Shown here one piece after another: positions 26,462-35,474 of a DNA stretch of 64,000 bases. The stretch covers positions 434,001-498,000 of the forward strand of contig NZ_JACCBX010000003.1 in the NCBI RefSeq assembly GCF_013409995.1, written 5' to 3'. A model generated the notes under the pieces. The model had not been told where the DNA came from. It saw only the letters and a list, made by a program, of their open reading frames with translations, and searched no databases. Made by a program: the position numbers and the translations under genes. Numbering within the stretch: position 1 is the first letter of the stretch; every line of letters begins with the position of its first letter. This stretch comes from Neobacillus driksii (lineage in GTDB: Bacteria; Bacillota; Bacilli; Bacillales; Cytobacillaceae).

Positions 26462-26510
26462 AGCTACAGCGCCTAGCCTGTCGCCCCTGTGCGAGGCGCT
26501 GTAGCTTTTC
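26462..26510. repeat. Palindromic AGCTACAGCGCCT intergenic repeat
   Basis: AGCTACAGCGCCT (26462-26474) and AGGCGCTGTAGCT (26494-26506) form a 13-bp perfect inverted repeat around a GC-rich 19-nt loop, with TTTTC after. It lies between the convergent yqfW and zur. It could act as a second terminator, and it is related to the elements at 463-493 and 25176-25205. Confidence 0.65.
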
Positions 26511-26920
26511 TAATGACATTCAGGACAACGTCCATAAATTTCGAATTTGTGTCCAGAAATATCATACCCTTTTAAATCCTCACTTAAGCTGTTCATTGGG
26601 CAAGTTTCAATTTCTTTTGTCTTACCGCAATCCATACATATAAAGTGGTGATGATGCTGGTGGCGTGAACAGGAAAATCGAAAATGCTTTTCACCAGATA
26701 GTTCCGTCATTTCAAGAATTCCCATTTTAACAAAAAGAGAAAGATTCCGATAAATGGTATCAAAGCTGAGCCCTGGATAGTCTTCCTTCAATTCATCTAA
26801 GACATCCTTCGCTGTTAAATATTTATCGTTGTCCGCAAATAATTGAAGCATATCTTCTCTTTTTCCCGTTTGTTTAAATCCATTTTCTTTTAAGAATTGA
26901 ATGGCTTCATTTACATTCAT
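26510..26920 (-). CDS. zur: Fur-family zinc uptake regulator Zur
   Basis: A 136-residue Fur-family repressor. The winged-helix DNA-binding domain (about 1-80) includes [17 protein letters not shown]; the dimerisation domain has the histidine cluster [16 protein letters not shown] and two structural zinc pairs, CMDC and CPEC. Its start overlaps the znuB stop by 4 nt, so repressor and zinc permease are made from one mRNA. Genome context (znuCB and a Zur-like box at the znuC promoter) argues for Zur over Fur or PerR. With zinc it would repress its own operon. Confidence 0.93.
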   Translation of the reverse strand: MNVNEAIQFLKENGFKQTGKREDMLQLFADNDKYLTAKDVLDELKEDYPGLSFDTIYRNLSLFVKMGILEMTELSGEKHFRFSCSRHQHHHHFICMDCGKTKEIETCPMNSLSEDLKGYDISGHKFEIYGRCPECH

Positions 26921-27780
26921 CCTGCTGCACCCCCTTGTGAAACGTGATTTTTAATCATTATTTTTTTGTAAACGATGGTAAATACTAAAATAGCGACTGC
27001 AATCATAACAATCGTTCCACCAGGAGCAAGGTCTAAATAATAAGAGCTGAACAGTCCTCCAAGAACGGCTATTTCTCCAAAAACAATCGATAAAAAGATT
27101 GTTTGTTTAAATCCTTTGGCAATGCGGATACTTGCTGCCACTGGTAACGTCATTAATGAAGAAACGAGCATGATTCCCACAATTCGCATAGAAGCGGCAA
27201 TGACAAGTGCCACCATGATAATGAAGATAAAATGAATGCTTTTTGCAGCTATCCCAGAGGCTTTAGCGTGCTCTTCATCAAAAGATAATAAAAATAGCTC
27301 TTTATATAATAAAATGACCGTGATCACAACGACGATACTGATTACAAAAATAACCCATAAATCTGTACGGCTTACAGCAGAAACACTTCCAAATAAATAG
27401 CTATATAAATCCGTATTGAAACCATCAGCAAGGGAAATAAAGATGACACCCAGCCCTATGCCGCCTGATAAAATAATTGGGATAGCGAGCTCTTGGTAAT
27501 GTTTGTAAACGCCCCGTAACTTTTCAATGAACAGTGAGCCCCCTACTGAAAAGACCATTCCTAAGTAAAGCGGATTTAAGCCACTTAATGCAACAAAGTA
27601 TTTTTCAAGTAATAGACTGGCTGCAATTCCCGCCAATGTGACATGACTTAGGGCATCCGCAATTAATGAAAGCCGTCGCACAACGATGAAGACACCTAAA
27701 AGGGGTGCAAGGAATCCTATCAAAATTCCTGTCAGGAAGGCATTTTGTAAAAATTCATATTGAAAAATTCCTTGAATCAT
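26917..27780 (-). CDS. znuB: Zinc ABC transporter permease ZnuB
   Basis: A 287-residue ABC-3 family permease with eight to nine transmembrane segments. The family pattern includes [56 protein letters not shown] and [18 protein letters not shown]-like sequence. It carries zinc or manganese across the membrane; linkage with zur favours zinc. It overlaps znuC and zur by 4 nt on each side. No solute-binding protein (znuA) gene is in the window, so ZnuA must be encoded elsewhere. Confidence 0.92.
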   Translation of the reverse strand: MIQGIFQYEFLQNAFLTGILIGFLAPLLGVFIVVRRLSLIADALSHVTLAGIAASLLLEKYFVALSGLNPLYLGMVFSVGGSLFIEKLRGVYKHYQELAIPIILSGGIGLGVIFISLADGFNTDLYSYLFGSVSAVSRTDLWVIFVISIVVVITVILLYKELFLLSFDEEHAKASGIAAKSIHFIFIIMVALVIAASMRIVGIMLVSSLMTLPVAASIRIAKGFKQTIFLSIVFGEIAVLGGLFSSYYLDLAPGGTIVMIAVAILVFTIVYKKIMIKNHVSQGGAAG

Positions 27781-28556
27781 TTATAAACGCCTCCGTGGTC
27801 ATGGTGATGGGAAAGAAGATGGACATCCGTCCCATAAAATTCAGACATCCCTTCACTGCGATGCTTTTCAAATTCACTCGTTTCGCCATGAAAATGTAAA
27901 TGCTTGTTTAGACAAGCTACATGGGTCACTTTATCTGAAATGGTTCCAATGTCATGTGTAACTAAAAGGAGTGTAATCCCCCGCTGCCTATTTAAGTCTG
28001 CGAGCATATGATAAAATGAGTTTACATTCTCAGCGTCTACCCCAACCGTTGGCTCGTCAAGAATTAACAACTTGGGCTCACTCACAAGGGCACGGGCAAT
28101 AAATACTCTTTGCTGCTGCCCCCCTGACAACTCACCGATATTTCGATTACTAAACTTCCTCATACCAACAGCTTCTAATGCTTCATGGACTTTTTGTGTA
28201 TGTTCTTTCTGAAAAAAGCGGAACAACCCAAGCTTCTTTGTTAATCCACTAGAAACTACCTCAAATACTGTGGCAGGGAAACCGGTATTAAATGAATTGG
28301 CCTTTTGCGATACATAACCGATTTGCTGCCAATCTTTGAATTTACTTATGTCTTGTCCGAATAAATGGATTTCTCCCTTTTGTGGTTTTAATAGTCCTAA
28401 AATCAGTTTTAACAGCGTGGACTTCCCAGAACCATTTGGACCAACAATCGCCAAAAATGAACCATTTGGAACAGAGATGTTAATGTTTTCTAAGACTGTA
28501 TCTTTTTCATATCGATAAGAAAGATTTTTTATTTCAATAATAGATTGTGATTTCAT
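27777..28556 (-). CDS. znuC: Zinc ABC transporter ATP-binding protein ZnuC
   Basis: A 259-residue ABC ATPase: Walker A GPNGSGKST (39-47), Q-loop GYVSQKANSFNTGFPATVFEVV, signature LSGGQQQR, Walker B LLILDEPTVGVD, H-loop VTHDIG. The C-terminus is histidine-rich (HLLSHHHDHGG), a common feature of zinc transporter ATPases and a possible metal sensor or buffer. First gene of the znuC-znuB-zur operon. Confidence 0.93.
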   Translation of the reverse strand: MKSQSIIEIKNLSYRYEKDTVLENINISVPNGSFLAIVGPNGSGKSTLLKLILGLLKPQKGEIHLFGQDISKFKDWQQIGYVSQKANSFNTGFPATVFEVVSSGLTKKLGLFRFFQKEHTQKVHEALEAVGMRKFSNRNIGELSGGQQQRVFIARALVSEPKLLILDEPTVGVDAENVNSFYHMLADLNRQRGITLLLVTHDIGTISDKVTHVACLNKHLHFHGETSEFEKHRSEGMSEFYGTDVHLLSHHHDHGGVYK

Positions 28557-28574
28557 ACACTCACACCTTAATTT

Positions 28575-28589
28575 TAAGAATCATTCCGA
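28575..28589 (-). promoter_or_regulatory. Zur box in the znuC leader
   Basis: On the minus strand TCGGAAT-G-ATTCTTA, within AAATCGGAATGATTCTTA, matches the Zur consensus TCGTAAT-N-ATTACGA at 11 of 14 positions. It lies just after the predicted start point of the znuC promoter, a position suited to repression. Confidence 0.65.
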
Positions 28590-28602
28590 TTTAACTTAAA
28601 GT

Positions 28603-28631
28603 AGTATACAATAGGAAGTTACTAATGTAAA
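28603..28631 (-). promoter_or_regulatory. Sigma-A promoter of znuC-znuB-zur
   Basis: On the minus strand TTTACA (28631-28626) and TATACT (28608-28603) are separated by 17 bp. Confidence 0.7.
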
Positions 28632-28726
28632 GTCTTTACCTTTACAGGATTCTAATTAATTTCCTCTTTCCCATTTTGTAACACTCCATTTTCTCCCTTC
28701 ATACAGTAGATGAAGGGGTGATGAGT

Positions 28727-28981
28727 GTGAAGATTTTTGAAACCGTCATAAATCATAAGATTAATACCATTACTGGTGATGAACTATTCAAGTATGCACA
28801 ACAATTTAATATCGGAGTAAATAAGCAGCAAGCATATAAGGTTGCGCAGTACTTAAAAGGGAAAAATGTGAATATTTTTGATGACCGTGAAAGGTTGGCA
28901 TTGATTAAAGAAATTGCAAAAATTGCAGGTCCTGAAGTGGCAAGAGAAGTGAATAAACTATTTGTTCAATTTACCAAGTAA
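28727..28981 (+). CDS. yqfT: YqfT-family protein (DUF2624)
   Basis: An 84-residue small soluble protein. The likely start is GTG 28727, 8 nt after AAGGGG; an ATG at 28721 is only 2 nt away from the site. The sequence (KIFETVINHKINTITGDELFKYAQQFNIGVNKQQAYKVAQYLKGK...) is the DUF2624/YqfT pattern, helical, of unknown function. The position between znuC and nfo matches B. subtilis yqfT. It is a single-gene plus-strand unit, with the GC-rich repeat element directly after it. Confidence 0.8.
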   Translation: MKIFETVINHKINTITGDELFKYAQQFNIGVNKQQAYKVAQYLKGKNVNIFDDRERLALIKEIAKIAGPEVAREVNKLFVQFTK

Positions 28982-28987
28982 AAATCA

Positions 28988-29171
28988 GGCTGTGTTATTA
29001 GGTCTGTTGATTTGCGCTCCAGGCACTTCGCTTTTCCGCGGGCGGTGCGGGGAGCCTCCTCGGCGCTGAAGCGCCTGTGGGGTCTCCCCTCCCCCGTCCT
29101 CCCGCAGGAGTCTTCGTGCCTTCCGCGCAAATCAACAGAGTGCCAAAATCAATAATTGGCTTAACACAGCC
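28988..29171. repeat. GC-rich nested inverted-repeat element, copy A (184 bp)
   Basis: The outer ends GGCTGTGTTA (28988-28997) and TAACACAGCC (29162-29171) are perfect inverted repeats; inside, TCTGTTGATTTGCG (29003-29016) and CGCAAATCAACAGA (29126-29139) form a second perfect pair. The core is strikingly GC-rich with inner hairpins (GGCGCTGAAGCGCC; AGGCAC against GTGCCT). It has no ORF. A second copy lies at 42994-43239 with high identity. It has the form of a MITE-like or structured-RNA repeat. It fills the yqfT-nfo gap. Confidence 0.85.
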
Positions 29172-29173
29172 AG

Positions 29174-29205
29174 ATTAAAAAAAGCTGTGCCCCAAAGCAC
29201 AGCTT
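29174..29205 (-). terminator. Intrinsic terminator after nfo
   Basis: AAGCTGTGC (29182-29190) pairs with GCACAGCTT (29197-29205) around CCCAAA; on the minus strand a T8 run follows. Confidence 0.9.
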
Positions 29206-29210
29206 CTTTG

Positions 29211-30104
29211 TTACCCTTGTATTATCTTATCCAGCAGGTCTTCGTCAAACTTTTGTTGACGGAGCATTTCGATTTCGAATGCATAGGGCGGTTTTTTATT
29301 ATCTTTATCTTCACCGACGAATGGTGTCTCAAGAATTTTCGGGATATCCTTCAGCTGAGGATGGTGAACGATATAATTCAGTGCTTTGAAGCCGATATGA
29401 CCAAAGCCGATATTTTGGTGACGGTCTTTCCTCATACCTACAGCATTTTTACTATCATTGATATGAAGAACTTTTAATTTATCTAAACCAATAATCTTAT
29501 CAAATTCATTTAACACTCCATCAAAGTCTTCGACTATGTTGTATCCTGCATCATGTGTATGACATGTATCAAAACATACCGAGAGCCGGTCACTATAGTT
29601 TACGCCATCCATAATCATCGCCAATTCCTCAAACGACTTCCCACATTCTGAACCTTTGCCTGCCATCGTTTCCAATGCTATTTGCAGCTGCTCTTTTCCG
29701 GTTAAAACTTCATTTAAGCCTTCAATGATTTTCTTTATACCGGCTTCCGTACCAGCACCTACATGTGCACCAGGATGCAATACAATTTGTTTGGCACCAA
29801 TGGCCTCAGTTCTTTCAATTTCTGTACGTAAGAATCTTACACCTAGTTCAAACGTGTCAGGATTTGTGGTATTCCCGATATTGATAATGTATGGAGCATG
29901 GACAACAATTTCAGAAATACCATTGGCTTCCATATGCCTTCTACCATCTTCAATATTCAAATCCTCAATCTTTTTCCTTCTCGTGTTTTGTGGAGCGCCA
30001 GTGTAAATCATAAAGGTATTTGCTCCATACGAAACAGCTTCCGCACTAGCTGCCAATAACATTTTTTTACCGCTCATTGAAACATGGGAACCTATTTTCA
30101 ACAA
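29211..30104 (-). CDS. nfo: Endonuclease IV (AP endonuclease)
   Basis: A 297-residue TIM-barrel enzyme that cuts DNA 5' to abasic sites in base excision repair. Metal-site motifs are [12 protein letters not shown] (start), [72 protein letters not shown] and ILETPF near the C-terminus, together giving the three-zinc ligand set. The length is normal. B. subtilis nfo (yqfS) is forespore-expressed; no promoter for that is recognised here. It is 22 bp downstream of cshB, so they may be co-transcribed. Confidence 0.97.
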   Translation of the reverse strand: MLKIGSHVSMSGKKMLLAASAEAVSYGANTFMIYTGAPQNTRRKKIEDLNIEDGRRHMEANGISEIVVHAPYIINIGNTTNPDTFELGVRFLRTEIERTEAIGAKQIVLHPGAHVGAGTEAGIKKIIEGLNEVLTGKEQLQIALETMAGKGSECGKSFEELAMIMDGVNYSDRLSVCFDTCHTHDAGYNIVEDFDGVLNEFDKIIGLDKLKVLHINDSKNAVGMRKDRHQNIGFGHIGFKALNYIVHHPQLKDIPKILETPFVGEDKDNKKPPYAFEIEMLRQQKFDEDLLDKIIQG

Positions 30105-30126
30105 ACCTCTTCTCTCCCTTCCCGTT

Positions 30127-31437
30127 TTACTTCTTCTTTAATTTTCTTTGACGTTTTTTAATCTTGTCCATTTCCCACTGCATTTTCTTTTTGTAACCCG
30201 GCTTTACTTTTTGAGGTTTTTTGACCATAGTTTTGGCCGTCTTCTCTGCTTCGTCCTCTTTCTTTACACGGGTTTTTCTTTTATTTCGATCCTCTAATTC
30301 AACAAATTCCTCTTTTTTAAGATCGACGTACTTAAATTGTATCCCCATTTTTTCAAGGCGGTTCAATGCATCCTCGTCAGATATATCATATATTGTAAGA
30401 GCTACTCCAGTATTACCAGCTCTCGCAGTCCTACCCACGCGGTGAACATAAAAGTCTAGATCTGTAGGTAACTCATAGTTAATAACGTGACTGATTCCTT
30501 CAATATCAATTCCCCTTGAAGCCAGGTCAGTAGCAACAATATATTGGTACTCTAAATCCTGTATTTGCTTCATCATTTTTTTCCTCTCACGGGGGTTTAA
30601 ATCTCCGTGAACGCGGGCAACCTTAAGACCTTTATTTATTAAAAAGTTCGCCACTTCTTCAGCCATTTTTTTTGTATTAGTAAAAACAATTGCTAAATAT
30701 GGGTTGTATTGAATAAGCGCATCATGAACTAGTTGCTTTTTATTTCGGTGTCTTGATGGTAAGAGGTAATGAGTTAAATTTTCTGCCGTTTTTCTTTTCG
30801 CATCAATGTGAATCGTTTTCGGATTTTCCATGTACTTTTTAAGAAACGGTTTAAGTTTCTCTGGAATGGTTGCTGAAAATACTAGCATTTGCAATTTCTC
30901 AGGCATTTTCGCAGCTACCTGATCCAAATCCTCAATAAAGCCCATATCAAGCATCATATCGGCTTCATCCACGACAAGAACTTCTGAAGTATGCACAAAA
31001 AGTGCTTGTTCAACCATCAGGTCTTTTATTCTACCTGGGGTCCCTACCACAATATGTGGCTGTATCTTTAATTTATCAATGGTCCTTTGCTTGTCTGTTC
31101 CACCAATATAACATCTAGTCATGATTGCCTTATCAGGACTGCAATGCTCTGTCACCTTTAAAATTTGATGATAGATTTGCGAAGCAAGCTCTCTTGTGGG
31201 CGCAGTGATGACAGCTTGTACCTCCTGGCGTTCTGGATTGATTCGTTCTAAAATCGGCAAAACAAAAGCAAGTGTTTTCCCTGTTCCAGTTTGTGATTGA
31301 CCAATTGCACTTTCATTTTTTAAAACTAATGGTATCATCCGTTCTTGAATTTCAGTTGGTTCAAAAAAACCTTGTTCCTTAACTGCTTCTATAATAAAAG
31401 GCTGAAAATTAAAACGTTCAAAACGATTTTGCTTCAT
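30127..31437 (-). CDS. cshB: DEAD-box RNA helicase CshB
   Basis: A 436-residue DEAD-box helicase. Motifs in order: Q motif [12 protein letters not shown], motif [27 protein letters not shown] (DEAD), SAT, then helicase domain 2 with [21 protein letters not shown] and [11 protein letters not shown] basic tail ([10 protein letters not shown]...[10 protein letters not shown]) probably binds RNA. CshB of B. subtilis is involved in cold adaptation and ribosome assembly or RNA decay; the position beside nfo is conserved. Confidence 0.95.
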   Translation of the reverse strand: MKQNRFERFNFQPFIIEAVKEQGFFEPTEIQERMIPLVLKNESAIGQSQTGTGKTLAFVLPILERINPERQEVQAVITAPTRELASQIYHQILKVTEHCSPDKAIMTRCYIGGTDKQRTIDKLKIQPHIVVGTPGRIKDLMVEQALFVHTSEVLVVDEADMMLDMGFIEDLDQVAAKMPEKLQMLVFSATIPEKLKPFLKKYMENPKTIHIDAKRKTAENLTHYLLPSRHRNKKQLVHDALIQYNPYLAIVFTNTKKMAEEVANFLINKGLKVARVHGDLNPRERKKMMKQIQDLEYQYIVATDLASRGIDIEGISHVINYELPTDLDFYVHRVGRTARAGNTGVALTIYDISDEDALNRLEKMGIQFKYVDLKKEEFVELEDRNKRKTRVKKEDEAEKTAKTMVKKPQKVKPGYKKKMQWEMDKIKKRQRKLKKK

Positions 31438-31690
31438 GTTATTGCTCCTTATATATTAATATCTACCGTTTATGGAGTAAGTTTCTCACCTTAGCAAGAG
31501 CTTCCACTTTTCTGTCCATCGTATCATTATAGTAAAGATTGATATAAATAACCAGTTATTATCATCTTTTACCTTTAAACAACTTTTAATCATGAAAATT
31601 TACAGTTTATCCTTGTGTATATCCCTAAACCAAATTCTCCAAACTGCATAACTTAAAGCATAAGGCTTTATTTTAGAGGAGGACAAACGG

Positions 31691-32344
31691 ATGCAGCAGC
31701 CTAGACAGAGATTTCCCATTCAAGGGCATATGGGTCCATATATGATGGGTCCCGGAGCTTTCGGGGGTCAACAACAAATGAGAAATCCATATGGAGGCAA
31801 TGTACGAATGATGGGATACCAGCACCAATTTAACGGCGGCAGACCTATGAGGGGACAAACGATGGGAAGAGGACAAGGAAGAAGAAATGGCGGCGGATTA
31901 CTATCCAAATTACTTGGTGGAAAAAAGCAGGGCAATCAATTGACCGGTCCTAGAGGTATGCAAACTGCAAACCGTGCTGTTTCAAATAGTTCTAGAGGAG
32001 TCGGCTCCATACTTCAAACCCTGAGCAATCCTGACAGTCTCACAGGGTTCATAAATAATACGCAACAGGTTTTAAAGACAGCCCAATCATTTGGTCCAAT
32101 GATTCAACAATACGGACCAATCGTAAAGAATCTCCCTATGATGTGGAAACTATATAAGGGATTTAAAGATCTACCTACTGAGGAAAAATCTGGGGGCGAT
32201 GATACCCCTATAACGGAAGAGCAATCCGTCAAAGTAGAAGAACAACCAAAACGAAAACCGAAAACGAAAAGGAATTTGGAAAACGAGCAAGTCGTAGAGC
32301 GAAAACAACACAACGGTCCTTCTATTCCAAAACTATATATTTAA
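31691..32344 (+). CDS. yqfQ: YqfQ/VrrA-family protein
   Basis: A 217-residue protein with a Met/Gly/Gln/Arg-rich N-terminal half (PRQRFPIQGHMGPYMMGPGAFG..., RGQTMGRGQGRRNGGG), a hydrophobic central segment (GLLSKLLGG; SGGVGSILQTLS-like), and a Lys/Glu-rich tail. GGAGGAC lies 6 nt upstream of the ATG. It corresponds to YqfQ/VrrA, whose B. anthracis gene carries a known variable tandem repeat; here no exact tandem repeat is visible in the coding region. It is expected at the spore coat or envelope, but the function is unproven. Ends with its own terminator. Confidence 0.78.
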   Translation: MQQPRQRFPIQGHMGPYMMGPGAFGGQQQMRNPYGGNVRMMGYQHQFNGGRPMRGQTMGRGQGRRNGGGLLSKLLGGKKQGNQLTGPRGMQTANRAVSNSSRGVGSILQTLSNPDSLTGFINNTQQVLKTAQSFGPMIQQYGPIVKNLPMMWKLYKGFKDLPTEEKSGGDDTPITEEQSVKVEEQPKRKPKTKRNLENEQVVERKQHNGPSIPKLYI

Positions 32345-32354
32345 TTTTGTTTTG

Positions 32355-32380
32355 GGGTGCTGAAAAACAGCACTCTTTTT
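32355..32380 (+). terminator. Intrinsic terminator after yqfQ
   Basis: GGGTGCTG (32355-32362) pairs with CAGCACTC (32368-32375), with one G-T pair, around AAAAA, followed by TTTTT. Confidence 0.85.
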
Positions 32381-32391
32381 CTAATGGTGGA

Positions 32392-32512
32392 ATTACTCTC
32401 GGATAACCCGATTTACTCTCACATAACTCCATTTACTCTCTCATAACCAGATTTTACTCTTGGATATCCAGATTTACTCTCACATAACCATATTTACACT
32501 CGGATAGGAAGA
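32392..32512. repeat. Six-unit 20-bp tandem repeat upstream of ispH
   Basis: Six degenerate units begin at 32392, 32412, 32432, 32452, 32473 and 32493, with consensus TTTACTCTCRSATAACCAGA. Period is 20 bp, or 21 once, close to two helical turns. Variation is concentrated at the GGATA/CATAA position. The array lies between the yqfQ terminator and the ispH start. It is not coding and has no spacers, so it is not a CRISPR array. Confidence 0.85.
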
Positions 32513-32610
32513 CTCACTTTCCAAAAATGTATCTTTGTATTATTTCTATTAGTTTTATATAATAATTACATAGATTCAAAGTCAAATGTTCCTTAGGAGG
32601 ACTTTTATAT

Positions 32611-33549
32611 ATGCAAATCATTAAGATTTCACCACGTGGATACTGTTATGGTGTTGTTGACGCCATGGTAGTTGCAAGAAATGCTGCATTAGACAAATCA
32701 TTACCACGACCTATCTACATTTTAGGAATGATTGTTCATAATAAACACGTAACCGATGCTTTTGCCGAAGAGGGTATCATTACGCTTGATGGTAAAAACC
32801 GCAAGGATATTTTAGAGAAAGTAGATACAGGTACTGTCATTTTTACAGCACATGGTATTTCGCCTGAAGTCAGGGAGCTTGCCAAAAAGAAAGGCCTTGT
32901 AACGATTGACGCAACATGTCCTGATGTAACCAAAACACATGATTTGATAGAGGAAAAAACAAAACTGGGATATCAGGTTATTTATATCGGTAAAAAAGGT
33001 CACCCAGAGCCTGAAGGTGCAGTAGGTGTGGCTCCAGGTGCCGTCCACCTAGTTGAAACACCAAGTGATGTGGAAGCCTTAAATATTACAAGTGAAAAAC
33101 TAATCGTTACAAATCAAACAACCATGAGCCAATGGGATGTTGCCGATACCATGAAAAAGGTACAGGAAAAATACCCTCATGCTGAAGCTCACAATGAAAT
33201 CTGCATGGCCACACAAGTCCGTCAAGAAGCAGTGGCTGGTCAGGCGACTGAAGCGGATGTGACCATCGTTGTTGGTGATCCAATGAGCAATAACTCTAAT
33301 AGACTGGCACAGGTTTCTGAAGAGATTGCAGGAACAAAGGCATATCGTATTGCTGATATCTCCGAGTTAGAAATTGATTGGATCAAGGACGCGAAAAATG
33401 TTGCCGTAACCTCTGGCGCATCAACTCCAACACCCATAACCAAAGAAGTGATTTCATTCTTGGAACAATTTGATCCAAACAACGAAGCTACTTGGGAACG
33501 TCGCAAAAATGTACCGTTAAACAAAATATTACCAAAGGTAAAAAAATAA
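32611..33549 (+). CDS. ispH: 4-hydroxy-3-methylbut-2-enyl diphosphate reductase (IspH)
   Basis: A 312-residue iron-sulphur enzyme, last step of the MEP pathway, that reduces HMBPP to IPP and DMAPP. The three cluster cysteines are Cys12 (RGYCYGV), ATCPDV and [11 protein letters not shown]; conserved [14 protein letters not shown] and GHPEPEGA supply substrate-binding residues. AGGAGG lies about 10 nt before the ATG. Together with ispG it makes the window encode both [4Fe-4S] enzymes at the end of isoprenoid synthesis. Confidence 0.97.
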   Translation: MQIIKISPRGYCYGVVDAMVVARNAALDKSLPRPIYILGMIVHNKHVTDAFAEEGIITLDGKNRKDILEKVDTGTVIFTAHGISPEVRELAKKKGLVTIDATCPDVTKTHDLIEEKTKLGYQVIYIGKKGHPEPEGAVGVAPGAVHLVETPSDVEALNITSEKLIVTNQTTMSQWDVADTMKKVQEKYPHAEAHNEICMATQVRQEAVAGQATEADVTIVVGDPMSNNSNRLAQVSEEIAGTKAYRIADISELEIDWIKDAKNVAVTSGASTPTPITKEVISFLEQFDPNNEATWERRKNVPLNKILPKVKK

Positions 33550-33573
33550 CCGGTCGCATGACCGGTTTTTTTA
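33548..33573. terminator. Terminator between convergent ispH and yqfO
   Basis: AACCGGTC (33548-33555) and GACCGGTT (33560-33567) pair around GCAT, followed by TTTTTT. Confidence 0.88.
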
Positions 33574-34686
33574 TACAAACGTAAAGGGATCTGTGTTTAT
33601 TTCGGAAGGGAAGATTTCTACTTCATAGCCAGATTCCTTGCACATTTTTGAAAGTATAGACGTAAGTCCTTTTTTCATTACTTTTTCGACGTTATGTCCG
33701 GGATCTATCATGTTTAATCCCTGCATCATCGCGTCATGAGCTGTATGATAATAAATATCACCTGTAATGTAGACATCTGCGCCTTTAAACTTCGCACTCA
33801 TGAAATATTTATTTCCATCTCCGCCCAATACGGCAACTTTTTTGACACGTGATGATAAATCGCCAACCACCCTAACCTTATCGACTTCCAAAGCTTGCTT
33901 TACCCTCTCTGCAAATTCAGCGAGTGTCATTTCCTTAATCGTCCCGATTCGGCCAAGTCCAAGAATCTCACCTTTATTTTCAACAGGATAAACATCATAT
34001 GCAACCTCTTCATATGGATGGGCCTTTATCATAGCGCTAATCGCCCTTTTTACCAAATGTTCAGGTACAATCGTTTCGATTCTTACTTCTTCAACTGCTT
34101 CTAAATGACCTTGCTGTCCGATATAGGGATTGGTGTTAGCTCCTGGTGAAAACCTTCCTGTTCCATCAGTAGAAAATGAGCAATTGCTATAGTTACCAAT
34201 AAAACCCGCACCAATAGCTCCTAGGACCTTCCTAATCTCGTCAGCATGACTCACTGGTGTAAAAACAACTAATTTCTTAAGCTTCGTTTCGTAAGTAGGT
34301 ACCAGCACTTCAGGGTTCTCCAAACCAAGTGCATTTGCTAGGAGATCATTTACACCGCCTGTAGCCACATCAAGGTTGGTATGGGCTGCATAGACAGCTA
34401 TATCATGCTTTAACAATTTCTCAATCATTCTCCCCTGTACTGTGTCTGTTAGGACATTCTTAAGAGGCCGAAAGATTGGCGGATGATGGGCAATAATTAG
34501 CTGTACATTTCTTTCAATGGCTTCATCTATCACTTCTTCAAGAACATCAAGAGCAATCATAATTCTATCTATTTTCTTATTTAGTCGCCCAATTTGTAAA
34601 CCTATCTTATCATCTACCATCGCAAGTGCCTTGGGCGAAAACTGTTCAAAAAGTTGAATGATTTGATGACCATTGGCTTTCTTCAT
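33571..34686 (-). CDS. yqfO: Nif3-like dinuclear metal-centre protein (YqfO)
   Basis: A 371-residue protein of the Nif3/YqfO family (GTP cyclohydrolase I type 2 homologue). Metal ligands are IIAHHPPIFRPL near residues 64-75, AAHTNLDV near 100, and the C-terminal ITGDIYYHTAHDA; the middle residues (about 135-240) form the inserted PII/CutA-like domain typical of the long Bacillus form. The biochemical role remains unsettled. AGGAGG precedes the ATG, which lies 41 bp inside the trmK 3' end, so it is probably translated from the same mRNA. Confidence 0.92.
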   Translation of the reverse strand: MKKANGHQIIQLFEQFSPKALAMVDDKIGLQIGRLNKKIDRIMIALDVLEEVIDEAIERNVQLIIAHHPPIFRPLKNVLTDTVQGRMIEKLLKHDIAVYAAHTNLDVATGGVNDLLANALGLENPEVLVPTYETKLKKLVVFTPVSHADEIRKVLGAIGAGFIGNYSNCSFSTDGTGRFSPGANTNPYIGQQGHLEAVEEVRIETIVPEHLVKRAISAMIKAHPYEEVAYDVYPVENKGEILGLGRIGTIKEMTLAEFAERVKQALEVDKVRVVGDLSSRVKKVAVLGGDGNKYFMSAKFKGADVYITGDIYYHTAHDAMMQGLNMIDPGHNVEKVMKKGLTSILSKMCKESGYEVEIFPSEINTDPFTFV

Positions 34687-35407
34687 TATCCAATACCTCC
34701 TCTACAAGACTAATTTTTTTGACAACCTCTTGTTTTTTCTGTTCTGTTTCAACAGAAGGTGCTGCACTTTCAAGCTGTTCGTAAATTCTTTTCCAATTCT
34801 TCATTTCTAAGAACCATTTCTTCTTAAAAGTCTGTTCCTTTCCTTGAAGAAGAAAAGGACCAACTAAAAGACCTGTTTCAATTGGTACATCACGATATGG
34901 CTTTAAAGGGTCTCCTTTCTCAGCTACCAATATTTCATATATTTTGTTATCCTCTTCCAGGATTTCCTCTCCAATCAATTCCCAATCATTATCGACTAGC
35001 CATTGCCTTATTGCAATTGCATTGATATTTGGCTGCAACACTAGTCTCCTTACAGAAGCTAATTTTTCTTTTCCATTTTCTAAAATAGATGCAATAAGAC
35101 TCCCGCCCATACCGGCAATGGTAATACAATCTGCCTCTCCAGGCTGAATGACCTCCAACCCATCACCCATTCTTACCGATATCACTTCAGTAAGCCCTTC
35201 TGCCATCACATTTTTTTCAGCAGACTGATATGGCCCCTTTGCAACTTCTCCTGCAATCCCGTAAGATATTCGTCCATTTTTAGCAAGGTAACTAGGCAGG
35301 TACGCATGATCAGAGCCAATATCCGCTATCCTTGAATCCAAGGGAACATATTTTGCTACCGTTTCTAACCGAACTGATAATTTATCTGTATTCAAATCAT
35401 TCACCAC
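34646..35407 (-). CDS. trmK: tRNA (adenine(22)-N1)-methyltransferase TrmK
   Basis: A 253-residue class I SAM methyltransferase that makes m1A22 in tRNA. Motifs: VADIGSDHAYLPSYL-like (here IADIGSDHAYLPSYL), VRMGDGLEVI, CITIAGMGG, and LQPNINAIAIRQWL; the C-terminal segment is a coiled-coil. The start is uncertain: the reading begins with tandem GTG codons at 35407, and a TTG at 35395 with AAGTGGTG just before it is an alternative. TrmK-yqfO order is conserved in Bacillus. Confidence 0.9.
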   Translation of the reverse strand: MVNDLNTDKLSVRLETVAKYVPLDSRIADIGSDHAYLPSYLAKNGRISYGIAGEVAKGPYQSAEKNVMAEGLTEVISVRMGDGLEVIQPGEADCITIAGMGGSLIASILENGKEKLASVRRLVLQPNINAIAIRQWLVDNDWELIGEEILEEDNKIYEILVAEKGDPLKPYRDVPIETGLLVGPFLLQGKEQTFKKKWFLEMKNWKRIYEQLESAAPSVETEQKKQEVVKKISLVEEVLDNEESQWSSNHSTF

Positions 35408-35430
35408 TTTTTATATAATACTTCCAGTAT

Positions 35431-35464
35431 AAAAAAAGTCCTTTACAGAAGCAAAGGACCTTTT
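35431..35464 (-). terminator. Intrinsic terminator after cccA
   Basis: GTCCTTT (35438-35444) and AAAGGAC (35453-35459) form the stem; on the minus strand a T7 run follows. It lies 11 bp after the cccA stop. Confidence 0.85.
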
Positions 35465-35474
35465 CAATAAACCA

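Noticed and set aside
32392-32512. Possible CRISPR array
   Set aside because: The 20-bp units are directly adjacent with no spacers and there are no cas genes.
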